A DNA stretch of 59,775 nucleotides, from NCBI GenBank assembly GCA_009840285.1, contig VXOF01000089.1:1-59775 (forward strand), written 5' to 3'. This document shows positions 15,484-24,372 of the stretch, piece after piece. The first letter of the stretch is position 1. Each line of letters starts with the position of its first letter. Origin of the DNA: Nitrospira sp. SB0662_bin_26. Lineage in GTDB: Bacteria; Nitrospirota; Nitrospiria; Nitrospirales; UBA8639. A model generated the notes under the pieces. The model was not told the origin of the DNA. It saw only the letters and a list, made by a program, of their open reading frames with translations, and did no database searches. Both the position numbers and the translations under genes were made by a program.

Positions 15484-16902
15484 ATGATAAAAATCAATTG
15501 GTTGGAAGGATATAGATCTTTTTGGAACCTTCCGTTGGTTTCTACGCTCTGCCTCTCAGGGTTTCTCTTTAGTGCCGGCGACGTTCGTGCTGCCGGTATG
15601 TCCCATTCGCCGGATGCCGTGGTTTCGTCATCTCTTCCCTTGCCGGCCAACCCCAGGGGGCTTATGTATTTCCCCCCAGACCGCCGTTCTGCAACTTCCG
15701 TCCCCTTGAATTCAGTCCCTTCGACCCTTCGACAAGCTCAGGGCTCAGGGCAGGCTCGCGCCCACCAGGGAAGCGAGGATCTTGGGTATGAAGATATTCC
15801 CGTTATCGTCAATCCTGCGGTCGAACGCAATATTCACTACTTTCAAAACGTGATTCATGATCGTTTTCAAGAATGGTTGACCAGATTCTATGCCTACCGA
15901 CCCTTAGTCGAAGAGATTTTCGTTGAAGTCGGCCTGCCCAAGGAATTGATTTACCTGTCGTTGGTCGAAAGCGGATTTAATCCCAGGGCCTATTCGCGTG
16001 CCCGGGCGTCCGGGCCTTGGCAGTTTATCAAGAGCACGGGACGGCTATACGGCTTGTCGGTCAATTGGTACGTGGATGAACGCCGGGATCCCATCAAGTC
16101 CACGGTTGCGGCAGCCGTCCACTTACGAGATCTCTACGACACGTTCGGTTCGTGGCCCCTGGCGCTGGCGGCGTACAACGCCGGGGCCGGGAAAATCAGT
16201 CGTGCGATTCAAAAAACCGGCACCCGTGATTTCTGGAGAATCGCGAGGACTCGCTATATCCGACGGGAAACCAGGCAATATGTTCCTAGGTTCATGGCCG
16301 CCATGATTATCGCGACGCGTCCCTCGTTGTTCGGTTTTCACGCTCATTCCCAAACGGTTCACCAATACGACGAGATTCGCATGGACGAGTCCATACATTT
16401 GCGGTCCGTGGCCAAGGAGACGGGAATTTCCTTTGATGAGCTTCGCCGGTTGAATCCCGAACTCCGTCGCAGTATCACCCCACCTGGCCGGGAAGGCTAT
16501 TATTTAAAGGTCCCTGTGGGAACGTCGGAGAGCGTGGAACAGGCCAAATCCCGAATGAAGACGTGGACGCAACCCGCGCCGCCTGCACGGACGTGGTATC
16601 GTGTACGCCGGGGAGACAGCCTGTCGGTGATTGCCCATCGCTTCGGGACGAGCGTAAGGCAATTGAGAAACCTCAATGATCTTTCGGGGAGTTTAATCAG
16701 GGTCGGACAGCGGTTGCGCGTGGCCAGAGGCGGCAAAGACGTGACGGATAGCGGGGACGTAAAGTGGTACCGTGTGCGCCGCGGTGACAGCCTCTGGAGT
16801 ATCGCCAAACGGTTTCGGGTATCGGTTCAGGACTTGAAGATTTTGAATAATTTGCGAAGCAGTCTGATTCGGGCCGGGCGGATGTTGATGATCACTTCCT
16901 GA
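15484..16902 (+). CDS. MltD-like lytic transglycosylase with two LysM domains
   Basis: 472 aa. A signal peptide (LPLVSTLCLSGFLFSAGDVRA) precedes a Pro-rich linker. The SLT/goose-lysozyme-like domain spans about residues 115-275: catalytic Glu in LIYLSLVESGFNPRAYSRARASGPWQFIKSTGRLYGL, and AYNAGAGKISRAI. Two LysM modules follow (WYRVRRGDSLSVIAHRF..., WYRVRRGDSLWSIAKRF...), which bind peptidoglycan. Family role: cleavage of glycan strands with 1,6-anhydro product in the periplasm. An oddity: the linker contains STLRQAQGSGQARAHQG, the translation of an inserted dispersed repeat (15718-15761). A TTGACA-N17-TACATT promoter lies just upstream. Domain order SLT-LysM-LysM matches MltD. Confidence 0.88.
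   Translation: MIKINWLEGYRSFWNLPLVSTLCLSGFLFSAGDVRAAGMSHSPDAVVSSSLPLPANPRGLMYFPPDRRSATSVPLNSVPSTLRQAQGSGQARAHQGSEDLGYEDIPVIVNPAVERNIHYFQNVIHDRFQEWLTRFYAYRPLVEEIFVEVGLPKELIYLSLVESGFNPRAYSRARASGPWQFIKSTGRLYGLSVNWYVDERRDPIKSTVAAAVHLRDLYDTFGSWPLALAAYNAGAGKISRAIQKTGTRDFWRIARTRYIRRETRQYVPRFMAAMIIATRPSLFGFHAHSQTVHQYDEIRMDESIHLRSVAKETGISFDELRRLNPELRRSITPPGREGYYLKVPVGTSESVEQAKSRMKTWTQPAPPARTWYRVRRGDSLSVIAHRFGTSVRQLRNLNDLSGSLIRVGQRLRVARGGKDVTDSGDVKWYRVRRGDSLWSIAKRFRVSVQDLKILNNLRSSLIRAGRMLMITS
15718..15761 (+). repeat. Dispersed TTCGACAAGCTCAGGG repeat inside the transglycosylase gene
   Basis: CCCTTCGACCCTTCGACAAGCTCAGGGCTCAGGGCAGGCTCGCG, in frame, encoding SVPSTLRQAQGSGQARA in the low-complexity linker between signal peptide and catalytic domain. 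It is the complementary orientation of the GAGTCGAAGGG repeats elsewhere in the window. Confidence 0.75.
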
Positions 16903-16919
16903 AAACGTGGCCCCTTCCC

Positions 16920-17699
16920 TTATTCTCCGGTTTTCTTCCCTTCCTGCTTCTCTTTTTGTTCGGGTTCCTCTTTTGCGGCTTCAGGTTCGTCCGCGGGCGG
17001 TTCAAGGATCTTGACTCGCAAGGTGGCTTCACTCGCATATGGGGAGTTCGGATATTCATCCAACAACTGTTTGTAACGGGCAAGCGCCTCGTCATTGCGT
17101 TTTTCATGTTCCTCGAGTTTGGCGAGTTCGAACAGCACTTGATCTTTATTGAGCGTTTGGGGCATTTGAAGCACTTGCGTGTAAGCGGTGATTCCCTTTT
17201 CGCGGTTCCCGCTTGCCAGGTAGCTGGCCCCGAGTCGTTGGTAGACCAATCCGAGCAGAGCGGGAGAATTTCCTGCCTGGTCGATGAAATGTTGATACGC
17301 CTCGATGGCACCGGCGTAGTCGTCTTGTTCGGCCAGGGCGTTTCCGATTATATACCACGCGGAACGGGCGCTGGCGGTGCGAGGGAACTCCTGGATGATC
17401 CGCCGATACAACGTGATGGCTTCTTGCAGCTTCTCCGTGGCCGTGTCGACGTCAACGAGGGAACGGTCGAGATAAGCTTGGGCGGCTTGATGTTCAAGGG
17501 CCAGTGCTTCCTGTTCCTGTTGGTGTTCCACCACGTACAGAGCCCCGAGAATGATCGCCACCGCGATTGCGACGACGATTCCGGTAATGAGCGCCCGGCG
17601 ATGGAGTTCGGCAAAGAGCCACATCCGTTCGCTTCGGGACAACAATTGTGGGATCTCTGCCCCCACCTGTTTGCTGATGTGTCTGATTTTATAGGTCAT
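16920..17699 (-). CDS. Membrane-anchored TPR protein (YfgM-like)
   Basis: 259 aa from ATG 17699 (MTYKIRHISKQVG), preferred over the longer track start. An N-terminal cytoplasmic basic part is followed by a single membrane helix (ALITGIVVAIAVAIILGALYVV), then TPR-like repeats (AITLYRRIIQEFP, AWYIIGNALAEQDDYAGAIEAYQHFI, LLGLVYQRLGASYLASGNREKGITAYTQVL, YKQLLDEYPNSPYASEA). The C-terminus is a Glu/Lys-rich low-complexity tail. Topology resembles YfgM, an ancillary SecYEG/chaperone-network protein, but functional identity is not shown. It converges with the transglycosylase 17 bases apart and diverges from tRNA-Val. Confidence 0.72.
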   Translation of the reverse strand: MTYKIRHISKQVGAEIPQLLSRSERMWLFAELHRRALITGIVVAIAVAIILGALYVVEHQQEQEALALEHQAAQAYLDRSLVDVDTATEKLQEAITLYRRIIQEFPRTASARSAWYIIGNALAEQDDYAGAIEAYQHFIDQAGNSPALLGLVYQRLGASYLASGNREKGITAYTQVLQMPQTLNKDQVLFELAKLEEHEKRNDEALARYKQLLDEYPNSPYASEATLRVKILEPPADEPEAAKEEPEQKEKQEGKKTGE

Positions 17700-17822
17700 G
17701 GTTCGGTTTCGGCATTCGTCCGATAACGAAGGTTGCACTCTAAAGGGTCGCACCCGTATTTCTCAAGGGCGCCGTCGATTTTTATGCCGATGGGTCGTCA
17801 TCATGGTCGGTTTTCCTTACGG

Positions 17823-17850
17823 TTGACACAGCTTACTTGGCTGATATAAT
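17823..17850 (+). promoter_or_regulatory. Strong sigma70-type promoter for the tRNA-Val/tRNA-Asp cluster
   Basis: TTGACA (17823-17828), 16-base spacer, TATAAT (17845-17850): both consensus hexamers. It lies 35 bases before tRNA-Val and may also read through into tolQRAB. Confidence 0.8.
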
Positions 17851-17885
17851 GAAAAAACGTTGGATTTTTGAATGCATGGAGTGTG

Positions 17886-17961
17886 GGGCGGATAGCTCAG
17901 TTGGGAGAGCATTGCCCTTACAAGGCAGAGGTCGCAGGTTCGAGCCCTGTTCCGCCTACCA
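17886..17961 (+). tRNA. tRNA-Val (anticodon UAC)
   Basis: 76 nt including an encoded CCA. Acceptor GGGCGGA/TCCGCCT (first pair G-U), D loop AGCTCAGTTGGGAGAGC, anticodon stem TTGCC/GGCAG with loop CTTACAA (TAC = valine), T arm GCAGGTTCGAGCCCTG. Promoter immediately upstream. Confidence 0.95.
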
Positions 17962-18074
17962 TCTATCTCAGACTATCCAAATAGAACGTCGGACGTCCAA
18001 CCTGGCGGGTTGATCAGCCCAGGCCGGGGGCTCGTTTCGACAGCACGGTCAAAAGGCTACCCTCATACGTGAAT

Positions 18075-18152
18075 GGGGCCGTCGTTCAGCCAGGTTAGGA
18101 CGCCAGATTGTCAATCTGGAAGTCGCGGGTTCAAATCCCGTCGGCCCCGCCA
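18075..18152 (+). tRNA. tRNA-Asp (anticodon GUC)
   Basis: 78 nt with encoded CCA. Acceptor GGGGCCG/CGGCCCC, anticodon loop ATTGTCAATC (GTC = aspartate), T arm GCGGGTTCAAATCCCGT, discriminator G. Clustered with tRNA-Val and likely co-transcribed. Confidence 0.95.
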
Positions 18153-18227
18153 TTCACGTCGTTGTGGCTGTTCTCACCGACACGGTGAGTCTTCATTTTT
18201 CGCGTGACAGGCTGATCGTCATATCCG

Positions 18228-18959
18228 ATGTTTTCAACCGACCCTCTTGAACTGCTTGGTTCCCTGGGGACCATCTCCATTATTGTCCTCTTGGTCCTGC
18301 TGGTCTTTTCCGTCTTTTCGTGGGGCATCATCCTGTACAAATGGCGCATGTTCCGGCTGATCAAAACAGAGGAACGACAGTTTCTGCAGGCCTATCAGGA
18401 CGAAGGCGCACTCAGCGAAAAGGAGTTGCATCTCCTTCAACACGTGGCCGCAGAATTGCCTTATAGTCCCAGCGGCTCAGTGTTGCTTGACGTGTTGAAT
18501 CGCGTGGGGCATCTTGCCGATCACCACACGGGCGACGTCGCGGTAGCAACCAGGAAGACGGGACCCTGGCCGGACCGCCAGTATCTGGAGAAGGTTGTCC
18601 AGTATCTCATCCAGCAACAAATCGCGCGGCAGGAAGCGTACCTGCCCTTCCTGGCCACCACGGGCAATATTACCCCCTTCATCGGCTTATTCGGAACGGT
18701 TGTCGGCATCATTAACGCCTTTCAGCAAATCGGCATCGAAGGCACGGCCAGTATCGCTTCGGTCGCGCCCGGTCTTTCCGAGGCCCTCCTTGCAACCGCT
18801 GCCGGCCTGTTTGCTGCGATTCCCGCAGTCATCGGTTATAATTACTACCTTTCCCAAATTCGGAAAACCATCTTCGGCGTAGAAGCCTTCAGCATTGAAT
18901 TTCTGAATGCCCTTGACGCGCCTGCGCCTGCCGGCAAAAGAGGTCGAAGTCGCTCGTGA
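18228..18959 (+). CDS. tolQ: TolQ/ExbB-family proton channel subunit
   Basis: 243 aa inner-membrane protein, stator/channel part of the Tol envelope-constriction motor. Membrane helix 1 is at ~16-37 (ISIIVLLVLLVFSVFSWGIIL). The MotA/TolQ/ExbB core (LPFLATTGNITPFIGLFGTVVGIINAFQQIG, then LSEALLATAAGLFAAIPAVIGYNYY) gives helices 2 and 3. It contains the conserved Thr-rich channel face and the GLFGTVVGI glycine motif. Named TolQ rather than ExbB because tolR, a TolA-like protein and tolB follow in order. It overlaps tolR by 4 bases. Confidence 0.9.
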   Translation: MFSTDPLELLGSLGTISIIVLLVLLVFSVFSWGIILYKWRMFRLIKTEERQFLQAYQDEGALSEKELHLLQHVAAELPYSPSGSVLLDVLNRVGHLADHHTGDVAVATRKTGPWPDRQYLEKVVQYLIQQQIARQEAYLPFLATTGNITPFIGLFGTVVGIINAFQQIGIEGTASIASVAPGLSEALLATAAGLFAAIPAVIGYNYYLSQIRKTIFGVEAFSIEFLNALDAPAPAGKRGRSRS

Positions 18960-19390
18960 TTGTTGAACCCCGGCATCGTCGGTTTCTTTCTGAAATCAAT
19001 GTCGTGCCTCTCGTCGACGTGGTTCTGGTGCTGTTGGTGATCTTTATGGTGACGGCGCCGATGCTGCACCGGGGCCTTGATATTACACTTCCCCGTTCGC
19101 AATCGAATACCGTCGTTCCCATGGAGCGCCTCGTGATCACGATTGAACCCGACATGCGGGTCTATCTGGGAAAAGATCTTGTCACGTTGCTTGATTTGCG
19201 GAAACGTCTGGATGAAGCCAAAACGCTGAACCCTCTCGTGTCGGTATACCTTCGAGCCGACCGAGACGTTCCGTATGGACGGATCGTCCAAGTCATGGAT
19301 GAAGTCAAGGGGGCGGGAATCGAACGGTTGGGCATGGTCACGAACCCCCAGGGGAGAGTGGTGGAAGAAGAGGTCTTCGAGCCCCTGTAA
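18956..19390 (+). CDS. tolR: TolR/ExbD-family protein
   Basis: 144 aa. Cytoplasmic N-terminus, single helix EINVVPLVDVVLVLLVIFMVTAPML carrying the protonatable aspartate of the D(V/I)xLVLL motif, then a periplasmic domain (VYLRADRDVPYGRIVQVMDEVKGAGIERLGMVT). With TolQ it forms the proton-motive-force motor of the Tol system. ATGA overlap with tolQ. Only 14 bases separate it from the next gene. Confidence 0.9.
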   Translation: MIVEPRHRRFLSEINVVPLVDVVLVLLVIFMVTAPMLHRGLDITLPRSQSNTVVPMERLVITIEPDMRVYLGKDLVTLLDLRKRLDEAKTLNPLVSVYLRADRDVPYGRIVQVMDEVKGAGIERLGMVTNPQGRVVEEEVFEPL

Positions 19391-19404
19391 GTTGGAATGA
19401 CGCA

Positions 19405-21009
19405 ATGTCGTATGCGGCGCCTTTCAGTCTCTTGTCATGGCATTTGCCGGACCATGGCGAATCGGTGGCAGAACGGCTCAGGTGGCCGCTTGCCGGTTCG
19501 GCGTTCCTTCATGCGGTCGTGTTCGTCGCGGTACTGAGTCTGCGTTTCGGGTCATCGCTCGAACAGTCCTCAGGGTCTTACGAGGTCACGCTAGTCACGC
19601 TTCCGGAAATCGCGGCGCCTCCGACGGCCGCACCGCAGAGAAAGGCAGTGATTCCTCCAAGCAAAGGAGTCAGAACGACCTCCCGGCCCCAGGTGAAAGC
19701 GAGAGTCCCCGACCGGGCCGTGGATGCTCTCGTGAGCGTGCCGAAGCCGCAGACCACGGCCATACCCAAGGTTGTCACACCGCCGGTTTCAGCGGACCCA
19801 AGGCCGATTCTGAAACAGAACGTAGACAGGCCTCCCCCTTCGTCCCGGGAGGATGTCAGAGACGTACCCAAACCTGAACGGGTGACGGAGTCGCTCGTCA
19901 GTGCCCTTGATGCCGTGATCGTGCCAAAGCCGCAAACTCTGTCATTGCCCCAGGAATCTGCCCCGGTGCGGCCTTCGGTCCCTGCTCCCGTCAAACAGTC
20001 GCCTGCCGTGGAGAAGGACATGCCGGCCTTCAAAGCTCCTCCGCAACCTCCGCAATTGGTTGTCAGGAAGCCGGCGGAACCCCCCACTCCCGCTCCGAGC
20101 GGCGATCTGCTGGCCCCAAAACTGAAGCAGGCCGTCGGCGCCACCTCCGTTCCCAAAAAGCCGGAGCAGGTTTCCAAACGCGTGAGCGCGGCCGTCGCAT
20201 CGAAACGTCAGCAGAAACAGTCTGCGCCCAAGGCTCCTGAAGCACCAGCCATTACCTTACCGTCCCGGGCCCCTCGCTTGGCGGCCGTTGCCCTGCCTGA
20301 GATGCGGAAAAAGGAGACACCACTGCAAACGGAACGGCAGAGCAGTACGGTGGAGTCGTTCAAGGAGGCGATTCAATCCGTGCGGATCCCTCAGAGAAAT
20401 CCCAAGAGCAAGACGGTATCCCCAAAGAAAGCGGTGCCGCTCGTTTCCGAAACTGTGTCCCCCGCGAAGGCATCCGAGGCTCGAAACCAATCGCTCCCCA
20501 AGATCGTGCCCCCTCAGGCTCCGCGGTTAGCCGAGGTTCAGGATCCCGTCCCTTCTGAACCCTCTGTTTCCGAGCCCGCGTCCGAGCCTGATACTCCTCT
20601 CAAACAGGAGATCGATGTTTCGATTCCCGATTTATTGACTTTTGACCCCCAGCCGGTTTCCGAACAACCGGAGAGTGGAGGGGCGAAAGCGCGTGGTCTG
20701 TGGAAGGTGGGATTGTGTTCCCCAAATAATCCCTATTGGGAAAACGTAGAGGCAAAGATTGATAACATTCATAGAAGCCTTTATCGGTACCATTATCGTG
20801 TTGAATCTCCGGCTATCCTGACTTTTCATGTCAAGCGAAATGGTCAGGTGACGGATCTGGACGTCGTCCAGTCCTCCGGAAACGAAAAATTTGATCTGGT
20901 TGCGAAACGTGCAGTCCTGGAGGCCGCTCCGTTACCGCCTTTTCCCGCGAACATGACCAAACCTTTTTGTCTGGTACAACACAATTTTAGGGTCAAGCCG
21001 AATCGATGA
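19405..21009 (+). CDS. tolA: TolA-like energy transducer (TonB C-terminal domain)
   Basis: 534 aa. An N-terminal inner-membrane anchor (WPLAGSAFLHAVVFVAVLSL) is followed by a ~400-residue Pro/Lys/Val-rich extended region. The C-terminal TonB/TolA-like domain (RVESPAILTFHVKRNGQVTDLDVVQSSGNEKFDLVAKRAVLEAAPLPPFP) contacts outer-membrane partners. Position between tolR and tolB assigns it to the Tol system; the rod is Pro-rich like TonB rather than the Ala/Lys coiled coil of E. coli TolA. The stop overlaps tolB by 4 bases. Confidence 0.82.
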   Translation: MSYAAPFSLLSWHLPDHGESVAERLRWPLAGSAFLHAVVFVAVLSLRFGSSLEQSSGSYEVTLVTLPEIAAPPTAAPQRKAVIPPSKGVRTTSRPQVKARVPDRAVDALVSVPKPQTTAIPKVVTPPVSADPRPILKQNVDRPPPSSREDVRDVPKPERVTESLVSALDAVIVPKPQTLSLPQESAPVRPSVPAPVKQSPAVEKDMPAFKAPPQPPQLVVRKPAEPPTPAPSGDLLAPKLKQAVGATSVPKKPEQVSKRVSAAVASKRQQKQSAPKAPEAPAITLPSRAPRLAAVALPEMRKKETPLQTERQSSTVESFKEAIQSVRIPQRNPKSKTVSPKKAVPLVSETVSPAKASEARNQSLPKIVPPQAPRLAEVQDPVPSEPSVSEPASEPDTPLKQEIDVSIPDLLTFDPQPVSEQPESGGAKARGLWKVGLCSPNNPYWENVEAKIDNIHRSLYRYHYRVESPAILTFHVKRNGQVTDLDVVQSSGNEKFDLVAKRAVLEAAPLPPFPANMTKPFCLVQHNFRVKPNR

Positions 21010-22373
21010 TGAAGCGCCTCACGCAGTTGATCTTGCTTGTCTTCTCCTTCGTTCTGCCCCTTGTTGCGGATGCGCAGATGAACGAAGCTGAGGTGATTCT
21101 GGACACCGACCGACTTCCAAAAATTCCCATCTGGATCATGGGGTTCGCCGATGGTGAAACCGGACAACAGGATGACGCCGGAATCGGCAAACAAGTCGAC
21201 GCGATTCTTCAGGCTGATTTGCGGCGCACCCACGTGTTTAAGGTCATGAAACGAGCAACGGACACGCTCCCGCTTTCGAAAGCAGGGTGCCGGGCAAAGG
21301 CCCCCATTGTGAAAGCCAAGGCAAGCACCGCTCCGGTGGTCACCTGGGGACGACTCGGTCGAAAAGATGGAAAATTGTTCTTGGAGGCCTGTGCCTACGA
21401 TGGCGGGAAGACGGATTTGATCGCGATTGGCAAACGGTATGCCGGTGCTCCGATCACCGTGAGACTCCTGCGGTCGATGGTTCATCGATGGGCTGATGAA
21501 TTGGTCTCGCATTACACTCTCGGTCGCGTTCCCGGCATCGCCCGGACCGAGATCATCTATGTTTCCAAAGTCAAGGCTGGTCGACGGGATTTGTTCAGGA
21601 TGGATTATGACGGGTTCGGTCCCAGGCGCTTGCCGTCGGATCCCAAATTACACCTCAGCACCACGCCGAACTGGTCGCCGGATCGTCGCGCCGTCGTGTA
21701 TACGACCTGGCGTGACCACAACCAGGAAATCGCGTGGCTGGATTTGGGTAAAGGGAAGAGACGAATCCTGGTTCCTCCTGAAGAAACGTTGAATATGACT
21801 CCGTCGGTTTCCCCGGATGGCCGATTGTTGGCGTATGCTTCCGCCAGGGATTCCACCACGCGGGGGAATTCCCATATCTTTATCATGAACTTGAAAACAG
21901 ACGTAAAGAAGCAATTAACCGATGGTGCCAGGGCGGATTTGTCGCCCACGTGGTCGCCGGATGGTCGAGAAATAGCTTTTGAGTCAGACCGGACCGGTCG
22001 ACCGCAAATCTACATTATGAGGGCCGATGGCTCAAATGTCCGCCGGTTGACCTTTGAAAAGAGTTCCAACAATGCCCCGGCCTGGTCTCCGCTGGGAGAT
22101 TGGATCGCCTACGTCTGTGGGCTGAAATTGTGCCGGATTTCTCCTGATGGGAAGCGGCGTTTTCAAATAACGAGCGGCCCCCCCAGCGAAAGGGATGAAT
22201 CTCCTTCGTGGGCGCCGGATGGCCGTCACCTGATATTCAGTTCGAAGCGAGGCAGGGGGCGTAAGAGACCGAGTCACATTTACATGATTCAGTATGATGG
22301 CACAGGGTTGGAACAGTTGACGAAGGGCGGGATGCACCATAGTTCTCCTGCCTGGTCTCCATTGTCGGAGTAA
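21006..22373 (+). CDS. tolB: TolB, periplasmic beta-propeller
   Basis: 455 aa. Signal peptide MKRLTQLILLVFSFVLPLVADA. The N-terminal alpha/beta domain includes VDAILQADLRRTHVFKVM. The C-terminal propeller has PD40-type repeats: LHLSTTPNWSPDRRAVVYTTW, LNMTPSVSPDGRLLAYAS, ADLSPTWSPDGREIAFESDRTGRPQIYIM, SNNAPAWSPLGDWIAYV, RDESPSWAPDGRHLIFSSKR. In the Tol-Pal system it links TolA with Pal. No pal gene follows in this window; a coiled-coil lipoprotein takes that place. Confidence 0.92.
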   Translation: MMKRLTQLILLVFSFVLPLVADAQMNEAEVILDTDRLPKIPIWIMGFADGETGQQDDAGIGKQVDAILQADLRRTHVFKVMKRATDTLPLSKAGCRAKAPIVKAKASTAPVVTWGRLGRKDGKLFLEACAYDGGKTDLIAIGKRYAGAPITVRLLRSMVHRWADELVSHYTLGRVPGIARTEIIYVSKVKAGRRDLFRMDYDGFGPRRLPSDPKLHLSTTPNWSPDRRAVVYTTWRDHNQEIAWLDLGKGKRRILVPPEETLNMTPSVSPDGRLLAYASARDSTTRGNSHIFIMNLKTDVKKQLTDGARADLSPTWSPDGREIAFESDRTGRPQIYIMRADGSNVRRLTFEKSSNNAPAWSPLGDWIAYVCGLKLCRISPDGKRRFQITSGPPSERDESPSWAPDGRHLIFSSKRGRGRKRPSHIYMIQYDGTGLEQLTKGGMHHSSPAWSPLSE

Positions 22374-22496
22374 TCAGAATCAAGAGCTGACCAGAGAACA
22401 AGGACAAAAGGGTGGGCTTTTCCCTCTTCGGAAAAAGTTCCCGTCCTGACAAAGGAGGGGAAGGAGGGCACAGCAAGATGGAGGGAGTGAAAAACC

Positions 22497-24302
22497 ATGT
22501 GGATTGATCGTGTTTCTATCTTGACCTCGACAAGCTCAACACGACTAACCGGTCGTAACCTGAAAATGGGGCTGTGCCTGACCTGTCTGGTCTTCAGCCT
22601 GACCGCCTGTGCCCAGCAATCTGATTTGGTGAAAGTGGAAAAAGATCTTGGCGGAAAAATCACCAAATTGGATCAGGAGAAAAAAGCCCTGGCCCAAGTC
22701 CTGAAGCAAGCGAAGCAGGAAATCGCCGAGGCCTTGGAGCAACAAAAAGCCGAGTTAAACGAAGAAATTGTGAGGGCTCGTGCGCAATTGAACGAAGAAA
22801 TCAGGAAGGCCCGAGCGCAATTGAACAGTGATTTGCGGAGCCTGCGAGAGGAGAACTTGCCCAAGGTTATCGGTGATTTGGAGACCCAACTACATCAGGT
22901 CCGCAAAAACCTTGAGAAGGCTTTGCAGCAGCAGCGTCAAAAGGTAGGTGTCTTGAAGGAACAGCGGGAACAACGTGAAACGGAATTGTCCGAGAAGATT
23001 GACGCCGTGGGGCTGCGCCTTGAGCAAGCCTTGAAGCAGCAGGGTCAAACGGTAAAAGACCAGTTCGCCGCGTTTCAAAAGTCATTGGGCCAGTTTAAGA
23101 ACGCCTTGAACGATGTCAAAAAACAGTTCGCTCAGGAGGCGAAACGGGCAAAGAATTCCGAGACGAAAGTCAGACAGGATTTCGATAGGCACTTGCAAGT
23201 CTTTCGTTCCAAACTCGACGCCGATACCCGGGCGTTGAAGAAGTATTTGGAAACCGAGGTCAAAACGACAATTGAATCCATCAATGCCGCATTGAATGAG
23301 GGCAACCGGAACTTGAAAACCGACATTGGGGCCCAAGCGAGTCGCTTGTCCGAGTTTAATATCAAATTGGGCGCTGAACTGACGGGGCTGCGACAGACCG
23401 ATGCTTTGCACGGCAAGAATCTGGAGGAGGTGACACGATCCCTGGCTCAACTTCGTGACGTGTTGGGGACGACCGGAACCCAACTCGGTACGAAGCTGGA
23501 CAGCCAGGGCAAAGGGTTGGAACAAACGGCAAAACGGATTGAGCAGTTACAAGGTCAGCATGCGGCGTTGGCCAAAAAAATGGACACCGACCTGAAGGGC
23601 CTGCATGGGTATTTGGACAAGGACGTTCGGCCAAGCTTGGAATCGATCGCCAACGCGTTCGATCAGGAAAAGAATCGAGTCTCTCAGGAGTTCATAAAGG
23701 TCTCGTCCGGTCTCCAACGCATCGAACAAACAAACGTCTCGAACGTGACCCAAGCTCAAAAGCAATTGGAAGTTCAAGCCAAACACGTTCAGGAACTGAG
23801 TCAAGCGGTAGCGGGGATGCGGGAGGTATTGGATTCCATGGCCGGCATGTTGGGCAACCGCACCGATCAGCACATGAATCAGCTTGGACAGTTGACGGCA
23901 CGATTGGCACAAATGGAGAAAGACCAGGCAGCCGAGGCCGCCAAGCAGGCAACAAATACCCAAGTGGTTTCAACGCATCTCAACGAGGTGACGGCGAGCG
24001 TGCAGTCGGTCGGGCAATCGTTCGAACAATTCCAGAACGTGATGTCATCCAAGCTGAGAGAACAGGCCAACCGCATTGAGTCCCAGGCCCGGCAACTGTC
24101 GAAATCGACGAAATCGTCCGCTGCCGTCTCGAATCTTCAGCAGGGCTTGAAGGCCAACGTCACGCAATTGAATGAATTGACCAAGTCCGTTGCGCAGTTG
24201 AAAGAGGTGGTCAGAGCCATGGGCGAAAAGCTGGGATCCAAGGTGGACGCGCACGAATCCCAACTCATCGAGGTGGAGCAAGCTCTCAAGAAACTCAAGT
24301 GA
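22497..24302 (+). CDS. Long coiled-coil lipoprotein downstream of tolB
   Basis: Up to 601 aa. A signal segment MGLCLTCLVFSLTAC ends in the lipobox LTAC, so the mature protein starts at Cys and is probably outer-membrane anchored. If ATG 22566 is the true start the n-region is very short, so the upstream ATG 22497 (GGAGG-type site before it) is kept. The rest is almost entirely heptad-type coiled coil rich in Lys/Glu/Gln/Leu, with imperfect internal repeats such as LNEEIVRARAQLNEEIRKARAQLN and AVAGMREVLDSM / SVAQLKEVVRAM. It has no OmpA-like domain, so it is not Pal. It may be a periplasmic spacer or a functional partner of the Tol system (inference from position only). Confidence 0.75.
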   Translation: MWIDRVSILTSTSSTRLTGRNLKMGLCLTCLVFSLTACAQQSDLVKVEKDLGGKITKLDQEKKALAQVLKQAKQEIAEALEQQKAELNEEIVRARAQLNEEIRKARAQLNSDLRSLREENLPKVIGDLETQLHQVRKNLEKALQQQRQKVGVLKEQREQRETELSEKIDAVGLRLEQALKQQGQTVKDQFAAFQKSLGQFKNALNDVKKQFAQEAKRAKNSETKVRQDFDRHLQVFRSKLDADTRALKKYLETEVKTTIESINAALNEGNRNLKTDIGAQASRLSEFNIKLGAELTGLRQTDALHGKNLEEVTRSLAQLRDVLGTTGTQLGTKLDSQGKGLEQTAKRIEQLQGQHAALAKKMDTDLKGLHGYLDKDVRPSLESIANAFDQEKNRVSQEFIKVSSGLQRIEQTNVSNVTQAQKQLEVQAKHVQELSQAVAGMREVLDSMAGMLGNRTDQHMNQLGQLTARLAQMEKDQAAEAAKQATNTQVVSTHLNEVTASVQSVGQSFEQFQNVMSSKLREQANRIESQARQLSKSTKSSAAVSNLQQGLKANVTQLNELTKSVAQLKEVVRAMGEKLGSKVDAHESQLIEVEQALKKLK

Positions 24303-24372
24303 CCGGCCGGCACCACATCCCCCGGCCAAAGAAGTCGTAGAACCATGGGGATGCCCCCACAACGCGTTGTCT

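Noticed and set aside
22497-24302. Pal lipoprotein
   Set aside because: It has a lipobox but no OmpA-like domain; the body is coiled coil.
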